Shown here piece by piece: positions 35,345 to 43,626 of a DNA stretch of 64,000 nucleotides; position 1 is the stretch's first letter; every line of letters starts with the position of its first letter. The DNA is taken from contig CAYYTK010000014.1 in assembly GCA_964474695.1 (NCBI GenBank), positions 33,281-97,280 of the forward strand, read 5' to 3'. Under the pieces are notes generated by a model. The model searched no databases. It was not told the DNA's origin and worked only from the letters and a program-made list of their open reading frames with translations. This stretch comes from DAOUBP01 sp964474695 (GTDB taxonomy: Bacteria > Chloroflexota > Anaerolineae > CG2-30-64-16). The translations under genes and the position numbers were made by a program.

Positions 35345-36090
35345 TAGGCTGGCAGACCTGGAGCACCTGCGCGGTGGCGTTTGAACGCTTCAAGTTCTTC
35401 TGGTGTTCCCAGGACATGGATTTGATTAACGCTGAGTTTGCGGAAAGATCTCTCCCGCTCTTCCATTAGATATCTGTAGACGGGCAACACGTAGAACTCG
35501 TTGTTGACCCGCTCCCCCGCGGCAATCATCCGATCTGCAGCCCAAACAAAATCAGCACCGCGTGCGAAATGGTATAACCCAATTGTCGCGTCGCAGGATA
35601 TCACACGCTTCTCCGCCACTTCTACCACCATCCCCTCGTTGTCTGTCCGGATATAGCTCAAGTTATCAGCTTGCGATTTGAAGACGGGGATGAAACCATC
35701 AACTGACGGATGTAGTTGCGCGGCATTTTGTAGCTGGGCGCCGATACCGGGCGCGTAGGTGTCGCAGTTATAGATGATTAGTGGTTCGTCGGTGTCGATC
35801 ATGGATCGGGCAAGCAGTACACTAACTGCCTGTCCATGGGGTGAGTCTTGCTGCAGCACGACTGTAATTTCCGGGGAAAACAGCTCTCGAAGAACAGCAG
35901 CCAGGTGGAATTCAACAGCATGTTGGGCGGAGATCACGAAGATCAAATCCTGCGGCGGCACCGATGGTAGACTGCGGACTGCCCAACACACCATCGGTGC
36001 ACCGCACACATCGATGAGAGGCTTAGGCAGGGAATAGCCGGCTGCCCCAAAACGGTGGCCACGGCCAGCCATGGCAATCACATTTTTCAT
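35344..36090 (-). CDS. sugar-phosphate nucleotidyltransferase-like protein
   Basis: 248 residues of the NTP_transferase fold: NVIAMAGRGHRFG (usual A-A-G-x-G-x-R), then LPKPLIDVCGAPM, PLIIYNCDTY and a late NNEFYVLPVYRYL. Activates a sugar or polyol phosphate with a nucleotide. Start at 36090 has AGGAGG and overlaps the stop of the HAD-like gene (ATGA), so the two are coupled. The TAG stop is provided by the right end of IS copy 1, so the original C-terminus may have been longer. Lower GC than the flanking chromosome. Confidence 0.82.
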   Translation of the reverse strand: MKNVIAMAGRGHRFGAAGYSLPKPLIDVCGAPMVCWAVRSLPSVPPQDLIFVISAQHAVEFHLAAVLRELFSPEITVVLQQDSPHGQAVSVLLARSMIDTDEPLIIYNCDTYAPGIGAQLQNAAQLHPSVDGFIPVFKSQADNLSYIRTDNEGMVVEVAEKRVISCDATIGLYHFARGADFVWAADRMIAAGERVNNEFYVLPVYRYLMEERERSFRKLSVNQIHVLGTPEELEAFKRHRAGAPGLPA

Positions 36091-36455
36091 GGCAGTACCT
36101 CCTGGGGAGATGTGGACAATCCGGGTACTGATAAATGGCTCCACGATTCGAATCTGTAACCGAGATCATCAATGTATACGTCTGCATAAGGCTTGCCGAA
36201 ATGAATCTCATCATACGGTACGCCGTGATGAGCCAACCAATCAAGTGTCACCTTACCTACGCGGGCCATTACTTGGCTGATGTCGCCATTGCATGTCCGC
36301 ATGTGGCGCGCCGAATAGATGATAATGTAGTGGCCTTGCGCCCGTGCCGCAGTTAACCATTCAACCGCGCCTGGCTTTATGCTGACATCTGCATAACTCT
36401 GCCCTGGCTGCTTCAATTGGCAAATCACACCATCCAAATCGCATACGATCCGCAT
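36087..36455 (-). CDS. small HAD-like phosphatase of the capsule-biosynthesis type
   Basis: 122 residues: MRIVCDLDGVICQ with canonical DxD, then YIIIYSARHMRTCNGD, HFGKPYADVYIDDLGYRF. This size and motif set matches the small HAD proteins found beside nucleotidyltransferases in surface-polysaccharide loci. Its ATG overlaps the TAA of the kinase gene upstream (TAATG), and its stop overlaps the next ATG, so all three are translated as a unit. Probably removes or checks a phosphate in nucleotide-sugar synthesis. Confidence 0.8.
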   Translation of the reverse strand: MRIVCDLDGVICQLKQPGQSYADVSIKPGAVEWLTAARAQGHYIIIYSARHMRTCNGDISQVMARVGKVTLDWLAHHGVPYDEIHFGKPYADVYIDDLGYRFESWSHLSVPGLSTSPQEVLP

Positions 36456-37645
36456 TAGGCACCTCCCAGCAAATTGTTAAGCAACTGTAGCGCCATTGCA
36501 AACATTGCCAACTGGCGTTTTGGCTGGTCACTATGTAGCGGGATCATCGACAGAAAGAGCAGGCCCTCGATCAGGCGGATGTCGCAAAGGCGAAAGCCGG
36601 ACGCAGCTACCTTGCGCTCGAACCATTGAACCAATTTGTCTTGAAACTCGTGCTTGTGAATCACAAAGGCGATGTTGTTTGCCTGCTGTTCGATGGAGAA
36701 GAGGTCGTTCACAATGCAGTTGTAGCCATCGATCGAATGCAACAACTTGGCAAAATCATACTTACAGTCACCGTAACGGCCAACAGGGCCAAAGCTGCCA
36801 CGTGGATCGATTACCTTGATGAGCCCAGTGGTGAGGTCGTGCAGGATGTTCGCGAACTGGAAGTCGCCATGGATAATCGTGACATGAGCCGCGTTGTACA
36901 ATCCGGCGATCAGGGGGAGCAGACGCGGCCAGAGGGCTGGCAACCCCTTGAGCGGCCGGCTGCTGACCAAGATGGTCTCGGCGCTCAGGAGTATGTCCCA
37001 GGGTGGGTTAGTGAGACAGGCAAGACGGTCCAGAACTTTGATTCTGTACATTGCATCGAAGTCTGCGGGAGTGAGAACACCGGGGTAGCTGCGAAATCGA
37101 GCCAGAATGTCGAACAAGTGCCGCAGGATCCTGCGCCACCCAGCAAGTGATACAGTGCCACTAAGCCAGATTTCCTCTAGGGATGGTGCACTGATGCATT
37201 CAAGCTGGAGCTGCGCCTGGGGGCCATCGCATCTGAAGCCTATCACCCGAGGGCTTAGGCAGGCCAATTCCTGGGGCATCGAATCGAACCATTGGCGTTG
37301 GCGCGCCAGTTGCGCGACATCCGAGCTGCTCTTTGTGAGTATGCCAGACGAGGGGTCGATGCTGATGTGGTTGAAGGCGCGAGCTGAGTACCGATGTGAT
37401 CTCTGGATGAGGACCTGCGGTGTAGCATGCGCGCGGGACTTCAGTAGTGGACTGAGCGGAGTGGGAGATAAGGAGGCAGCCGGCAATCGAAGACTGAAGG
37501 CAGGCAGAAGCAGGCGCCACAACAAGGGCCGAAGAAGATGGCGAGTGTTCAGCCAAAGCAGTCCGACCCAGGCTGCAACAAATGTGAGGAGCGGGAATTT
37601 AGGCACAACGAGCGTACGCCAGTGGTACTGGACTGTGGATTTCAT
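36455..37645 (-). CDS. aminoglycoside/choline-kinase-like phosphotransferase, membrane-anchored
   Basis: 396 residues. An N-terminal hydrophobic helix (VVPKFPLLTFVAAWVGLLWL) is followed by an APH-type kinase core: VTIIHGDFQFANILHD (catalytic loop, His-Gly-Asp) and LIKVIDPRGSFGPVGRYGD (metal-binding DPRG), then YDFAKLLHSIDGY. Start at 37645 with GAGGAGGAAGC; the longer frame lacks a site. First gene of the kinase-HAD-nucleotidyltransferase operon, divergent from the SorC-type regulator. Likely phosphorylates the sugar or polyol later activated by the transferase. An antibiotic-resistance role is unlikely in this context. Confidence 0.8.
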   Translation of the reverse strand: MKSTVQYHWRTLVVPKFPLLTFVAAWVGLLWLNTRHLLRPLLWRLLLPAFSLRLPAASLSPTPLSPLLKSRAHATPQVLIQRSHRYSARAFNHISIDPSSGILTKSSSDVAQLARQRQWFDSMPQELACLSPRVIGFRCDGPQAQLQLECISAPSLEEIWLSGTVSLAGWRRILRHLFDILARFRSYPGVLTPADFDAMYRIKVLDRLACLTNPPWDILLSAETILVSSRPLKGLPALWPRLLPLIAGLYNAAHVTIIHGDFQFANILHDLTTGLIKVIDPRGSFGPVGRYGDCKYDFAKLLHSIDGYNCIVNDLFSIEQQANNIAFVIHKHEFQDKLVQWFERKVAASGFRLCDIRLIEGLLFLSMIPLHSDQPKRQLAMFAMALQLLNNLLGGA

Positions 37646-38026
37646 TGCTTCCTCCTCGTTTGCGGCAAGAAAAGCCGATTTAAGCAGGACGAGCCCGTAG
37701 CCAGGGATGTTTCCCCACGGCAGAGGGCTCGCGCAATGAAGCATGGAGATGCTGCATTTGCCACCCTCGCCATTGAGGAAGTGACTGCAGAACACCGAAA
37801 GCTATTGACGAAGATCCGCGAGTATGCTATAGTTACATAAACTATCGATTTAGCGGACTAATGGACCAGAATAGATAGAGCTATCCTGTATCGACTATAA
37901 AAATGATAGCATACTTGAGAATCTAAGTCAATACCCTGACAGAAAGATCGGTAAACAAGTAGATCACACATGGACCATAGGTTACCATATAGATAGCTAT
38001 ATCTTAGCATATAGGAGTGATTATTC
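37646..38026. promoter_or_regulatory. AT-rich divergent control region with recurrent GATAGC/GCTATA motifs
   Basis: 381 bases between the kinase operon and the XRE-SorC regulator, much more AT-rich than the chromosome around it, with no gene. A 14-base inverted repeat AGATAGCTATATCT lies at 37991-38004, close to the regulator's start. Related pieces (GCTATAG near 37825, AACTATCG near 37843, AGAGCTATCC near 37878, ATGATAGCAT near 37906) are spread through the interval, as expected for multiple operator sites. The regulator start has TAGGAGTGATT upstream. Confidence 0.55.
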
Positions 38027-39319
38027 ATGCATCAGAACTCTCCGAACGCTAGGGAAGTGCGGAAGGACCGAATTGAAGGGCTTGCAGAGAGGCTGAAGAA
38101 ACTGCGAGCAGAGCGTCGACTTACGCAGCGCGAGGTAGCTGGCCAGATCGGTGTTGCAGCTAATAGCTACGCTACCTGGGAACAGAACGAGGGGACGCCA
38201 CATCTGCTCCACCTAATTGATCTTGCTGAGCTGTTTGGTGTCACACTTGATGAACTAGCGGGTAGGAGTCCTTCAGGTTCATACTCGCACGTCATGCAGG
38301 CATATGGCTTCGAATGGCGTTTTGCTGAGTCGTTGCTTACTAGGCTGGATTCATACGCGGTCGCTCTATGGAATGCATTACTGAAGGGGGGCAGGGTAGA
38401 GGATCTCGTGGAGAAATACAAGTTCACGAGGCCGGAGGAGCTCGATGACCATCTTTTGAAACTTACCCTGGATGGGCTGGTTGAGATTACGCAGGTAGCG
38501 CGTAATGAGGATCTGGAACGGGGGGTGCGCGCTGCATACAGGCCATTGCTTCAACAAGTGCGCGTCGTGAATATGCATCATATTGATCCCAAGTCTGAAT
38601 TGCTTCGACAGATCCTGGTAGGTTATGCGGCAAAGGCGTATTTCTTAGATGTCGTCCGACCTGGCTTTTCTGTGGGGTTATGTGGCGGACGGACGGTAGG
38701 CTGGATGGTGCAAGCTTTCCGCCATGATGAGGGCCCTTTCATAAATCTACATCCCGTGGCGGTAAGTCCGATACTAGAACTGGCATCCATTAGTGCGAAC
38801 AATCTTGTCGCTGCGTTGGCTCGTCGCCTATCAGGACAAGTTCGCGCATCCCAACTCCCCTTCTATCCGGATGCGGCTGTACATAACCCAACCAAGATGG
38901 TAACCGAGTCCGTACTTAACGACGCGGCGACGGTAGACGTCCTCTTCATGGGCGCGGGTGGACCAGGAAAAGGGGCGCTCGCGTTGGACATTGAAGATCA
39001 ACGACACAATTACCTGCGATCGGCTGGCATTGAAGCAGATCACATTGTCTATGGAGGTGGAGTACAGGGGAATTTGATGTATTATCTGCTTAATGAGTAC
39101 GGTGAGCAACCAGAAGACTTCCGTGAACAGAACAACCAGATGGTCTGTTCAATCGGTTTGGAAAGTCTGCGCACACTGGTAAATAGAGGTCGGCTGGTGG
39201 TAGTGATGGCACAAGGTGGAAAGAAAGCGCAGATCATACGTGCAGCGCTTCGAAAGAACTATGCCAATGTCCTGGTGATTGACGATGAATTAGCATCTGC
39301 GCTGATTGCATTGCGCTAG
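38027..39319 (+). CDS. transcriptional regulator with XRE helix-turn-helix and SorC-type sugar-binding domain
   Basis: 430 residues. Residues 15-75 form an XRE-type helix-turn-helix (AERLKKLRAERRLTQREVAG, ANSYATWEQNEGTPHLLHL). Residues about 85-170 form a second helical or winged region (DLVEKYKFTRPEELDDHLLK). From about 185 comes a SorC sugar-phosphate-sensing domain (FSVGLCGGRTVGWMVQAF, VLFMGAGGPGKGAL, DIEDQRHNYL, VMAQGGKKAQIIRAAL). SorC regulators normally carry their own helix-turn-helix, so the XRE head is unusual. It is divergent from, and presumably controls, the kinase-HAD-nucleotidyltransferase operon. Confidence 0.85.
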   Translation: MHQNSPNAREVRKDRIEGLAERLKKLRAERRLTQREVAGQIGVAANSYATWEQNEGTPHLLHLIDLAELFGVTLDELAGRSPSGSYSHVMQAYGFEWRFAESLLTRLDSYAVALWNALLKGGRVEDLVEKYKFTRPEELDDHLLKLTLDGLVEITQVARNEDLERGVRAAYRPLLQQVRVVNMHHIDPKSELLRQILVGYAAKAYFLDVVRPGFSVGLCGGRTVGWMVQAFRHDEGPFINLHPVAVSPILELASISANNLVAALARRLSGQVRASQLPFYPDAAVHNPTKMVTESVLNDAATVDVLFMGAGGPGKGALALDIEDQRHNYLRSAGIEADHIVYGGGVQGNLMYYLLNEYGEQPEDFREQNNQMVCSIGLESLRTLVNRGRLVVVMAQGGKKAQIIRAALRKNYANVLVIDDELASALIALR

Positions 39320-39458
39320 CGTAACGGTTGTGCAATCAGAGCCTGATTCGTTGAAAACGGCTCAAAACTGTAACTTTGGAATAGCGGCAAGCTGAGCTGG
39401 AAAGCCCAGCCGTCAGTTTGGATGGCTCGACCGGCATAGAGACTTTCGTCGGTGAACC

Positions 39459-40354
39459 TTAATAGGCAACCATCAGGTAGCCAGGCGACATCGGCTGGCG
39501 CATGGGCAGCGACCTGGCCACGACCCGCGCCTGACGGGTGTGCTGGCGCAGCCGCGTCTCGGCTTGCTGCCGGGCTTGGGCAAGCTGGCTGTGCGGTCGC
39601 TCAGGCCGTTGCCGCTCCTGGTAGTCGGCTACCAGCGCCGCCAAGGGCGTTTTAGCCGTCTGCAACCGTTCTGTACAGGACTGTAACGCCGCCTGGGCGG
39701 TCGCCAAGGCGGCCCGGCGCTGGGCCAGCCGTTGTTCAGCTTGGCTGCGCTGGGCGCACAGGGCCTGCCAGCGTTGGCGGAGCAGATCGGTCCGCCGCCA
39801 GGGCCGCACGCCGGTGGCTGCTTCGGCGGCCAAGACCAGTTCTTCGGCCAGCAGACACGACACCAAGTTGCCCGGATGCGGCTTGACGGCCAGCCACAGC
39901 CGGCCATAGGTCGGACTGCCGACGCTGACCACGGCGACTTGATAGCCCAGTCGCACCGCATCATCCATGTGGCCAAAAGCGGCCTCAGGATAGGTCGTGC
40001 TGGTGTTGATACCGGTCGTCCGGTCAGGTCACCATCGTAGATCAGGCGGCCGTGCTCAACCAAGGCTTGCGTGATCTGCTCGTCGATCAGCGGCTGGCTG
40101 ATCTCTCGCAGTACCCGGCCGATAGCCGCAGCTTCGGCCTGGGTCAACGCTTGCAGGGTGCGCCCGACGCCGCTGTAATCGGCCCAACCTGCTTGCTGCC
40201 AGGCGGTGGCCACCGCCTGATCCTGTTCCAGCGGGCGGCCAGCCCGGCTGATGTCTTCTAAGTGCGGCAGACCGGCCAGCAGCGCCACCAAGAACTTGAC
40301 AATCTTGGTCTGCGGACGATGGATGTGCGTTTTTTGATGCAACGGTACACCCAT
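39459..40354 (-). pseudogene. frameshifted transposase of an unassigned DDE family
   Basis: Two overlapping frames make one protein. The first (from 40354) begins MGVPLHQKTHIHRPQTKIVK, continues LAGLPHLEDISRAGRPLEQD and reaches LIYDGDLTGRPVS. The reading then shifts by one base near 40005 into AAFGHMDDAVRLGYQVAVVS, SPTYGRLWLAVKPHPGN and a Gln/Arg-rich coiled coil. YDGDLTGRPVS is the typical first-Asp motif of a DDE transposase. The 3' end lacks a clear catalytic Glu. It abuts IS copy 2; no terminal repeats of its own were found. The 140 bases before it (39320-39458) hold nothing I can name. Confidence 0.75.
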
Positions 40355-40356
40355 TA

Positions 40357-40811
40357 GAGTCTGTTATGCACATGGAGTCATGAATTCAACGAAACGCTTC
40401 GCCAACAGCACGGCGAAGGCGATGAAGTGAAAACCGGCCAGGGTCTCGGCCAAACGCTCGTAGTCGCGGGCCATGCGGCGAAAACGGGCCATCCAAGCGA
40501 AGCTGCGTTCGATCACCCGCCGACGCGGGAGCAGCACGAAGCCATGTTTGGCGGTGGGCAACTTAACAACTTCCAACCGGATGCGGTGTTGTTCAGCGTC
40601 GGCGGCTGGCTGCTCACTGGTGTAGCCTTGATCTACGAAGGCGACTTCCACCGATTCGCCGGTCACGGCCTGGATTTGCTCAACCCAAGCGGCGACTTGG
40701 GCCCGGTCTTGCTCATTGGCTGGGGTGACCAACACGGCCAGCAATTAGCCTAGGGTGTCGCTCATGCCGTAAGCTTACCGCGAGTATTCATTCAAAGTGC
40801 ATAACAGATTC
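40357..40811 (-). mobile_element. IS5-like element, internally deleted copy 2
   Basis: 455 bases with the same ends as the copy at 34950-35344 (GAGTCTGTTATGCAC / GTGCATAACAGATTC), flanked on both sides by the dinucleotide TA, the target duplication expected for this group. The deletion differs from copy 1: here the 3' half of the transposase is kept and the 5' half lost. Confidence 0.85.
40364..40744 (-). pseudogene. IS5-family transposase, C-terminal fragment
   Basis: The frame encodes VLVTPANEQDRAQVAAWVEQ, VEVAFVDQGYTSEQPAAD (second catalytic Asp), FVLLPRRRVIERSFAWMARF (catalytic Glu in the RRRVIERSF motif) and the same C-terminus as copy 1. The N-terminal third is missing: the element's ATG runs after six codons into a stop (TAG) before this frame. 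Confidence 0.85.
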
Positions 40812-42502
40812 TAGCCCGCGCCGCTGCCGCCGCCGCCCCCTGCGCCGCCGCCGCCCGCGCCCGCGGAGGCCGACGTGCTCGCCGCGTTGGTGGAGGCGGT
40901 CATGGCGACGAACGCGCCGATGCCGCTATCGCTGGAGCCGGCCACGGTGTGGAACCACGCGGGGATCTCGGCCCCGCCGCGCTTCTGAAAGGCCTTCGCC
41001 CAGCCTTCCGCCAGGCCCAGGGCGGCCGCATAGGGCAGGTAGCGCTCGAACAGCCCCAGGTCCCACGCCGGGTCGCGGCCCTTGACCACATCCTTGAGAT
41101 ACTCCTGGAAGCTCCCCCAGCGCGCGGCTTCGCGCGCCCCCTCGTCGGACAGCGGCGAGTAGACCCCGCTCATGATGAACGCTGCGAGGCCCAGCAGGAA
41201 AACGGCCGCGGTCAGCAGGAACGGCCACCCCCCGTACTGCTTGACGAGCAGCGCGCCCAGCGCGCCGAGCGGCAGCATCAGCAGCAGCAAGATCACGCCG
41301 ATGATGGTGAACCGCCGCGCGGTTGCCTGGCGCTGCGGATCGATCAGGCCCGCCGCGCTGAGCTCTGCGGTCAGCGGCTCGGTGAACTGCTTGGATTTGC
41401 CGGCCAGGCGGGCGCCCATTTCGGAGACCTTGATCGTCTCCGCCGGCCCTTGCTTGCCGGTGAACAGCAGGGCGAGCAGCCCTTCTTCATGCGGCCGCAG
41501 GTCGCGGGGCGCGGCCTCTTGCAGCCGCACGTCGAAATCGCGGCTGCGATACCAGTGTTTGTCGGGCGATTCCTCGATGGTCACGACGCCGCGCCGCGCC
41601 AGGTCGAACAGCGCGCCCAACGCCTGCGTCACGCTCGGCCGGCCGTCCGCGGCGGCCAGCGCGCCGCCCAGCGCGGGCGGCAAGTCGCCGGGCAGGGTGG
41701 AAGCGGGGCCGGCAGCCATTGAGATGGCCGTCTTGGGCCGGCGGCCGCGCGCCCAGAGCGCCCAGAGCCAGGCGACCCCCGCGGCCAGCAGCGCACCCGC
41801 CCCGGCCAGGAAGCCGGGCGCGGCCGCGGTTGCCTCAGCGGCGCGCGCCTGCCACGCCGGCGGCGCGGCGATCAGCGAGCCGGCCGGGAAGGGCACGGCT
41901 ACGGTCAGCGGGGTTCCCGGCTCGATGTCCTGGGCTGTCCAGACGACCTCGCCCGCGCCTTGGGCCATCTGCGCGTCACCCCGGCGCACCTCTGGCGGCC
42001 CGCTGGGCTGCAACCCGGCCGGATAGGTCAGGCGCACCGTGCTCGACGCGATCGGGTACTCGTACTCGGTCGGCAGCGCGTTCCACCAGAACAGGTCGGC
42101 GCCCGCCTCCTGCCGTATCATGCCCAGCACGCGGTACTTGAGCTGGAACGTGTGGGCGGCATCGGAGGTCGGCGCGAAATGCCAGGTGACCACGATCGGA
42201 TCGCTCCCCGTGATCTCCACCTGGCCGGCTTGCGAGCCGGCCGGCAGCAGCCGGCCGTCGAGGCTGGCCGCAATACCCTCGATACCGTCCGAGTAGCCCT
42301 GGGGCAGCTCGCGATAGACATACGTGAAGGGGCCGCCCTCGAAGCGGAAGACCACGGTCTCGGTGACTTCGAGCACGCCGCTTTCGGTCAGGTTCCAGTC
42401 GACGTCGAAGCGGTCCGCAGAGTAGCTTTTGGCGGCTCCGACCGGCAGTGGGAGCGCGCAGACCAGGAGCAGGATGGCGAGAAGAGAGGCTCGCTTAAGC
42501 AT
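40811..42502 (-). CDS. DUF2207 membrane protein
   Basis: 563 residues. Signal peptide, then the DUF2207 extracellular domain (FDVDWNLTESGVLEVTETVV, YVYRELPQGYSDGIEG). A membrane segment lies near 240, then a cytosolic region, then two membrane segments near 400-440, ending in a Gly-rich tail. Function unknown; the family is widespread. The TAG stop codon is the TA target duplication plus first base of DNA next to IS copy 2. The IS therefore inserted at the extreme 3' end and may have trimmed the Gly-rich tail only slightly. Confidence 0.88.
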   Translation of the reverse strand: MLKRASLLAILLLVCALPLPVGAAKSYSADRFDVDWNLTESGVLEVTETVVFRFEGGPFTYVYRELPQGYSDGIEGIAASLDGRLLPAGSQAGQVEITGSDPIVVTWHFAPTSDAAHTFQLKYRVLGMIRQEAGADLFWWNALPTEYEYPIASSTVRLTYPAGLQPSGPPEVRRGDAQMAQGAGEVVWTAQDIEPGTPLTVAVPFPAGSLIAAPPAWQARAAEATAAAPGFLAGAGALLAAGVAWLWALWARGRRPKTAISMAAGPASTLPGDLPPALGGALAAADGRPSVTQALGALFDLARRGVVTIEESPDKHWYRSRDFDVRLQEAAPRDLRPHEEGLLALLFTGKQGPAETIKVSEMGARLAGKSKQFTEPLTAELSAAGLIDPQRQATARRFTIIGVILLLLMLPLGALGALLVKQYGGWPFLLTAAVFLLGLAAFIMSGVYSPLSDEGAREAARWGSFQEYLKDVVKGRDPAWDLGLFERYLPYAAALGLAEGWAKAFQKRGGAEIPAWFHTVAGSSDSGIGAFVAMTASTNAASTSASAGAGGGGAGGGGGSGAG

Positions 42503-42533
42503 GATCTCCTCCTTCAGGGTCCGGGATCCTCGA

Positions 42534-42839
42534 TTAAGCGGCGCGCCGCCGGTGCGACGAGGCGCGGCCGCCGCCGCCCCAAATCGTCGTCAGCCCCAAC
42601 AGGAACCCGAAGACATACCAGTTCCCGTTGTTGTGCGTCTCGAAAACGTGCACGGTGTCCGAGAAGAGCGAGATGATGAACGTGACCGGCGCGATGATCC
42701 CGTGCCACAGGCCTTGCCAGAAACCGGCCACGCGGCCCGCTTCATCCGGGACATTGACCATCGCGTTCGGGCCGGCCGCGCACCCGGCCAGGATGACGAG
42801 GGTCAAGGCCAACAACGCTGCCACAAATAGGGTCTTCAT
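42534..42839 (-). CDS. small conserved lipoprotein/membrane protein
   Basis: 101 residues from the ATG at 42839, preceded by AGGAGGTGATTCCA. Signal peptide with lipobox LAGC, then AGFWQGLWHGIIAPVTFIISL, a short DTVHVFETHNNGNWYVFGFL segment with two hydrophobic helices, and a basic tail. A conserved small family of unknown function, here 31 bases before the DUF2207 gene and probably co-transcribed. The 150 bases upstream (42840-42992) hold no gene. Confidence 0.75.
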   Translation of the reverse strand: MKTLFVAALLALTLVILAGCAAGPNAMVNVPDEAGRVAGFWQGLWHGIIAPVTFIISLFSDTVHVFETHNNGNWYVFGFLLGLTTIWGGGGRASSHRRRAA

Positions 42840-42992
42840 TGGAATCACCTCCTGATGGGTCCTCTGAGTGTCTGCAAGAATTCTACCACGCGTCTGCAGG
42901 CTGTGGGTGACGATCATCCCCCAGGAGTCTGACGGCTTGCGGCTGCTGGACTACCTCAAGATAGACCGGGCTTATGTCGTCGGGTCGAAGTC

Positions 42993-43622
42993 TTACACCA
43001 GCTTCCGCTGGATCGCCAGCGTGACGGCGGAGACGCGGTTGTCTACGCCCAGCTTGCCCAGGACATTGCTGATGTGGTATTTCACCGTCGAGAGGCTGAC
43101 CACCAGCCGCTCGGCGATTTCGGCGTTGTTGAGGCCCTCGACCATCAGCCGCAGCACCTCACGCTCGCGCTCGGTCAGCACCTCGGCTTCTTGCGCCTGC
43201 TGATTGCCGCGCACCAACGCCTGCGCGGCCTCGGAGGAGAGGGTCATCTTGCCCTGCCTGGCCGAGCGGATGGCCGCGGCCAGCTCGCGGGCGGTGACGT
43301 TTTTCATCAGGTAGCCCACGGCCCCGGCCTTCAGCGCGTTCTGCACCAGCTCATCCTCCTGGAAGCTGGTCAGGGCGACGATCTGGATGTGCGGATGTTG
43401 GCGCTTGATCGCCTGCGTGGCAGCCACGCCATCCATCACCGGCATCATCAGGTCCATCAAGATGACATCGGGCTGGAGCAGTCCCGCGCGGGCCACCGCC
43501 TGCTGCCCGTTCTCCGCCTCGCCGACGAGTTCCAGGTCGGGGTTAACGCTGAGGAACGCACTCAGGCCCGAACGCACCACCGCGTGGTCGTCCACGATCA
43601 GCACCCGAATTCTATCGTCCAT
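42993..43622 (-). CDS. NarL/FixJ-family response regulator
   Basis: 209 residues. Receiver domain with DDHAVVRSGL acidic pair, phosphoacceptor Asp in VILMDLMMPVMDG, ALTSFQ and switch Lys in YLMKNVTA. C-terminal LuxR helix-turn-helix (LTEREREVLRLMVEGLNNAE, STVKYHISNVLGKLGV). Start at 43622, four bases after the kinase stop. Partner of the kinase upstream. Confidence 0.93.
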   Translation of the reverse strand: MDDRIRVLIVDDHAVVRSGLSAFLSVNPDLELVGEAENGQQAVARAGLLQPDVILMDLMMPVMDGVAATQAIKRQHPHIQIVALTSFQEDELVQNALKAGAVGYLMKNVTARELAAAIRSARQGKMTLSSEAAQALVRGNQQAQEAEVLTEREREVLRLMVEGLNNAEIAERLVVSLSTVKYHISNVLGKLGVDNRVSAVTLAIQRKLV

Positions 43623-43626
43623 GAGC

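Noticed and set aside
36455..37645. Aminoglycoside resistance gene
   Set aside because: Kinase core is APH-like, but the N-terminal membrane helix and coupling to a HAD and a nucleotidyltransferase point to sugar or polyol activation.
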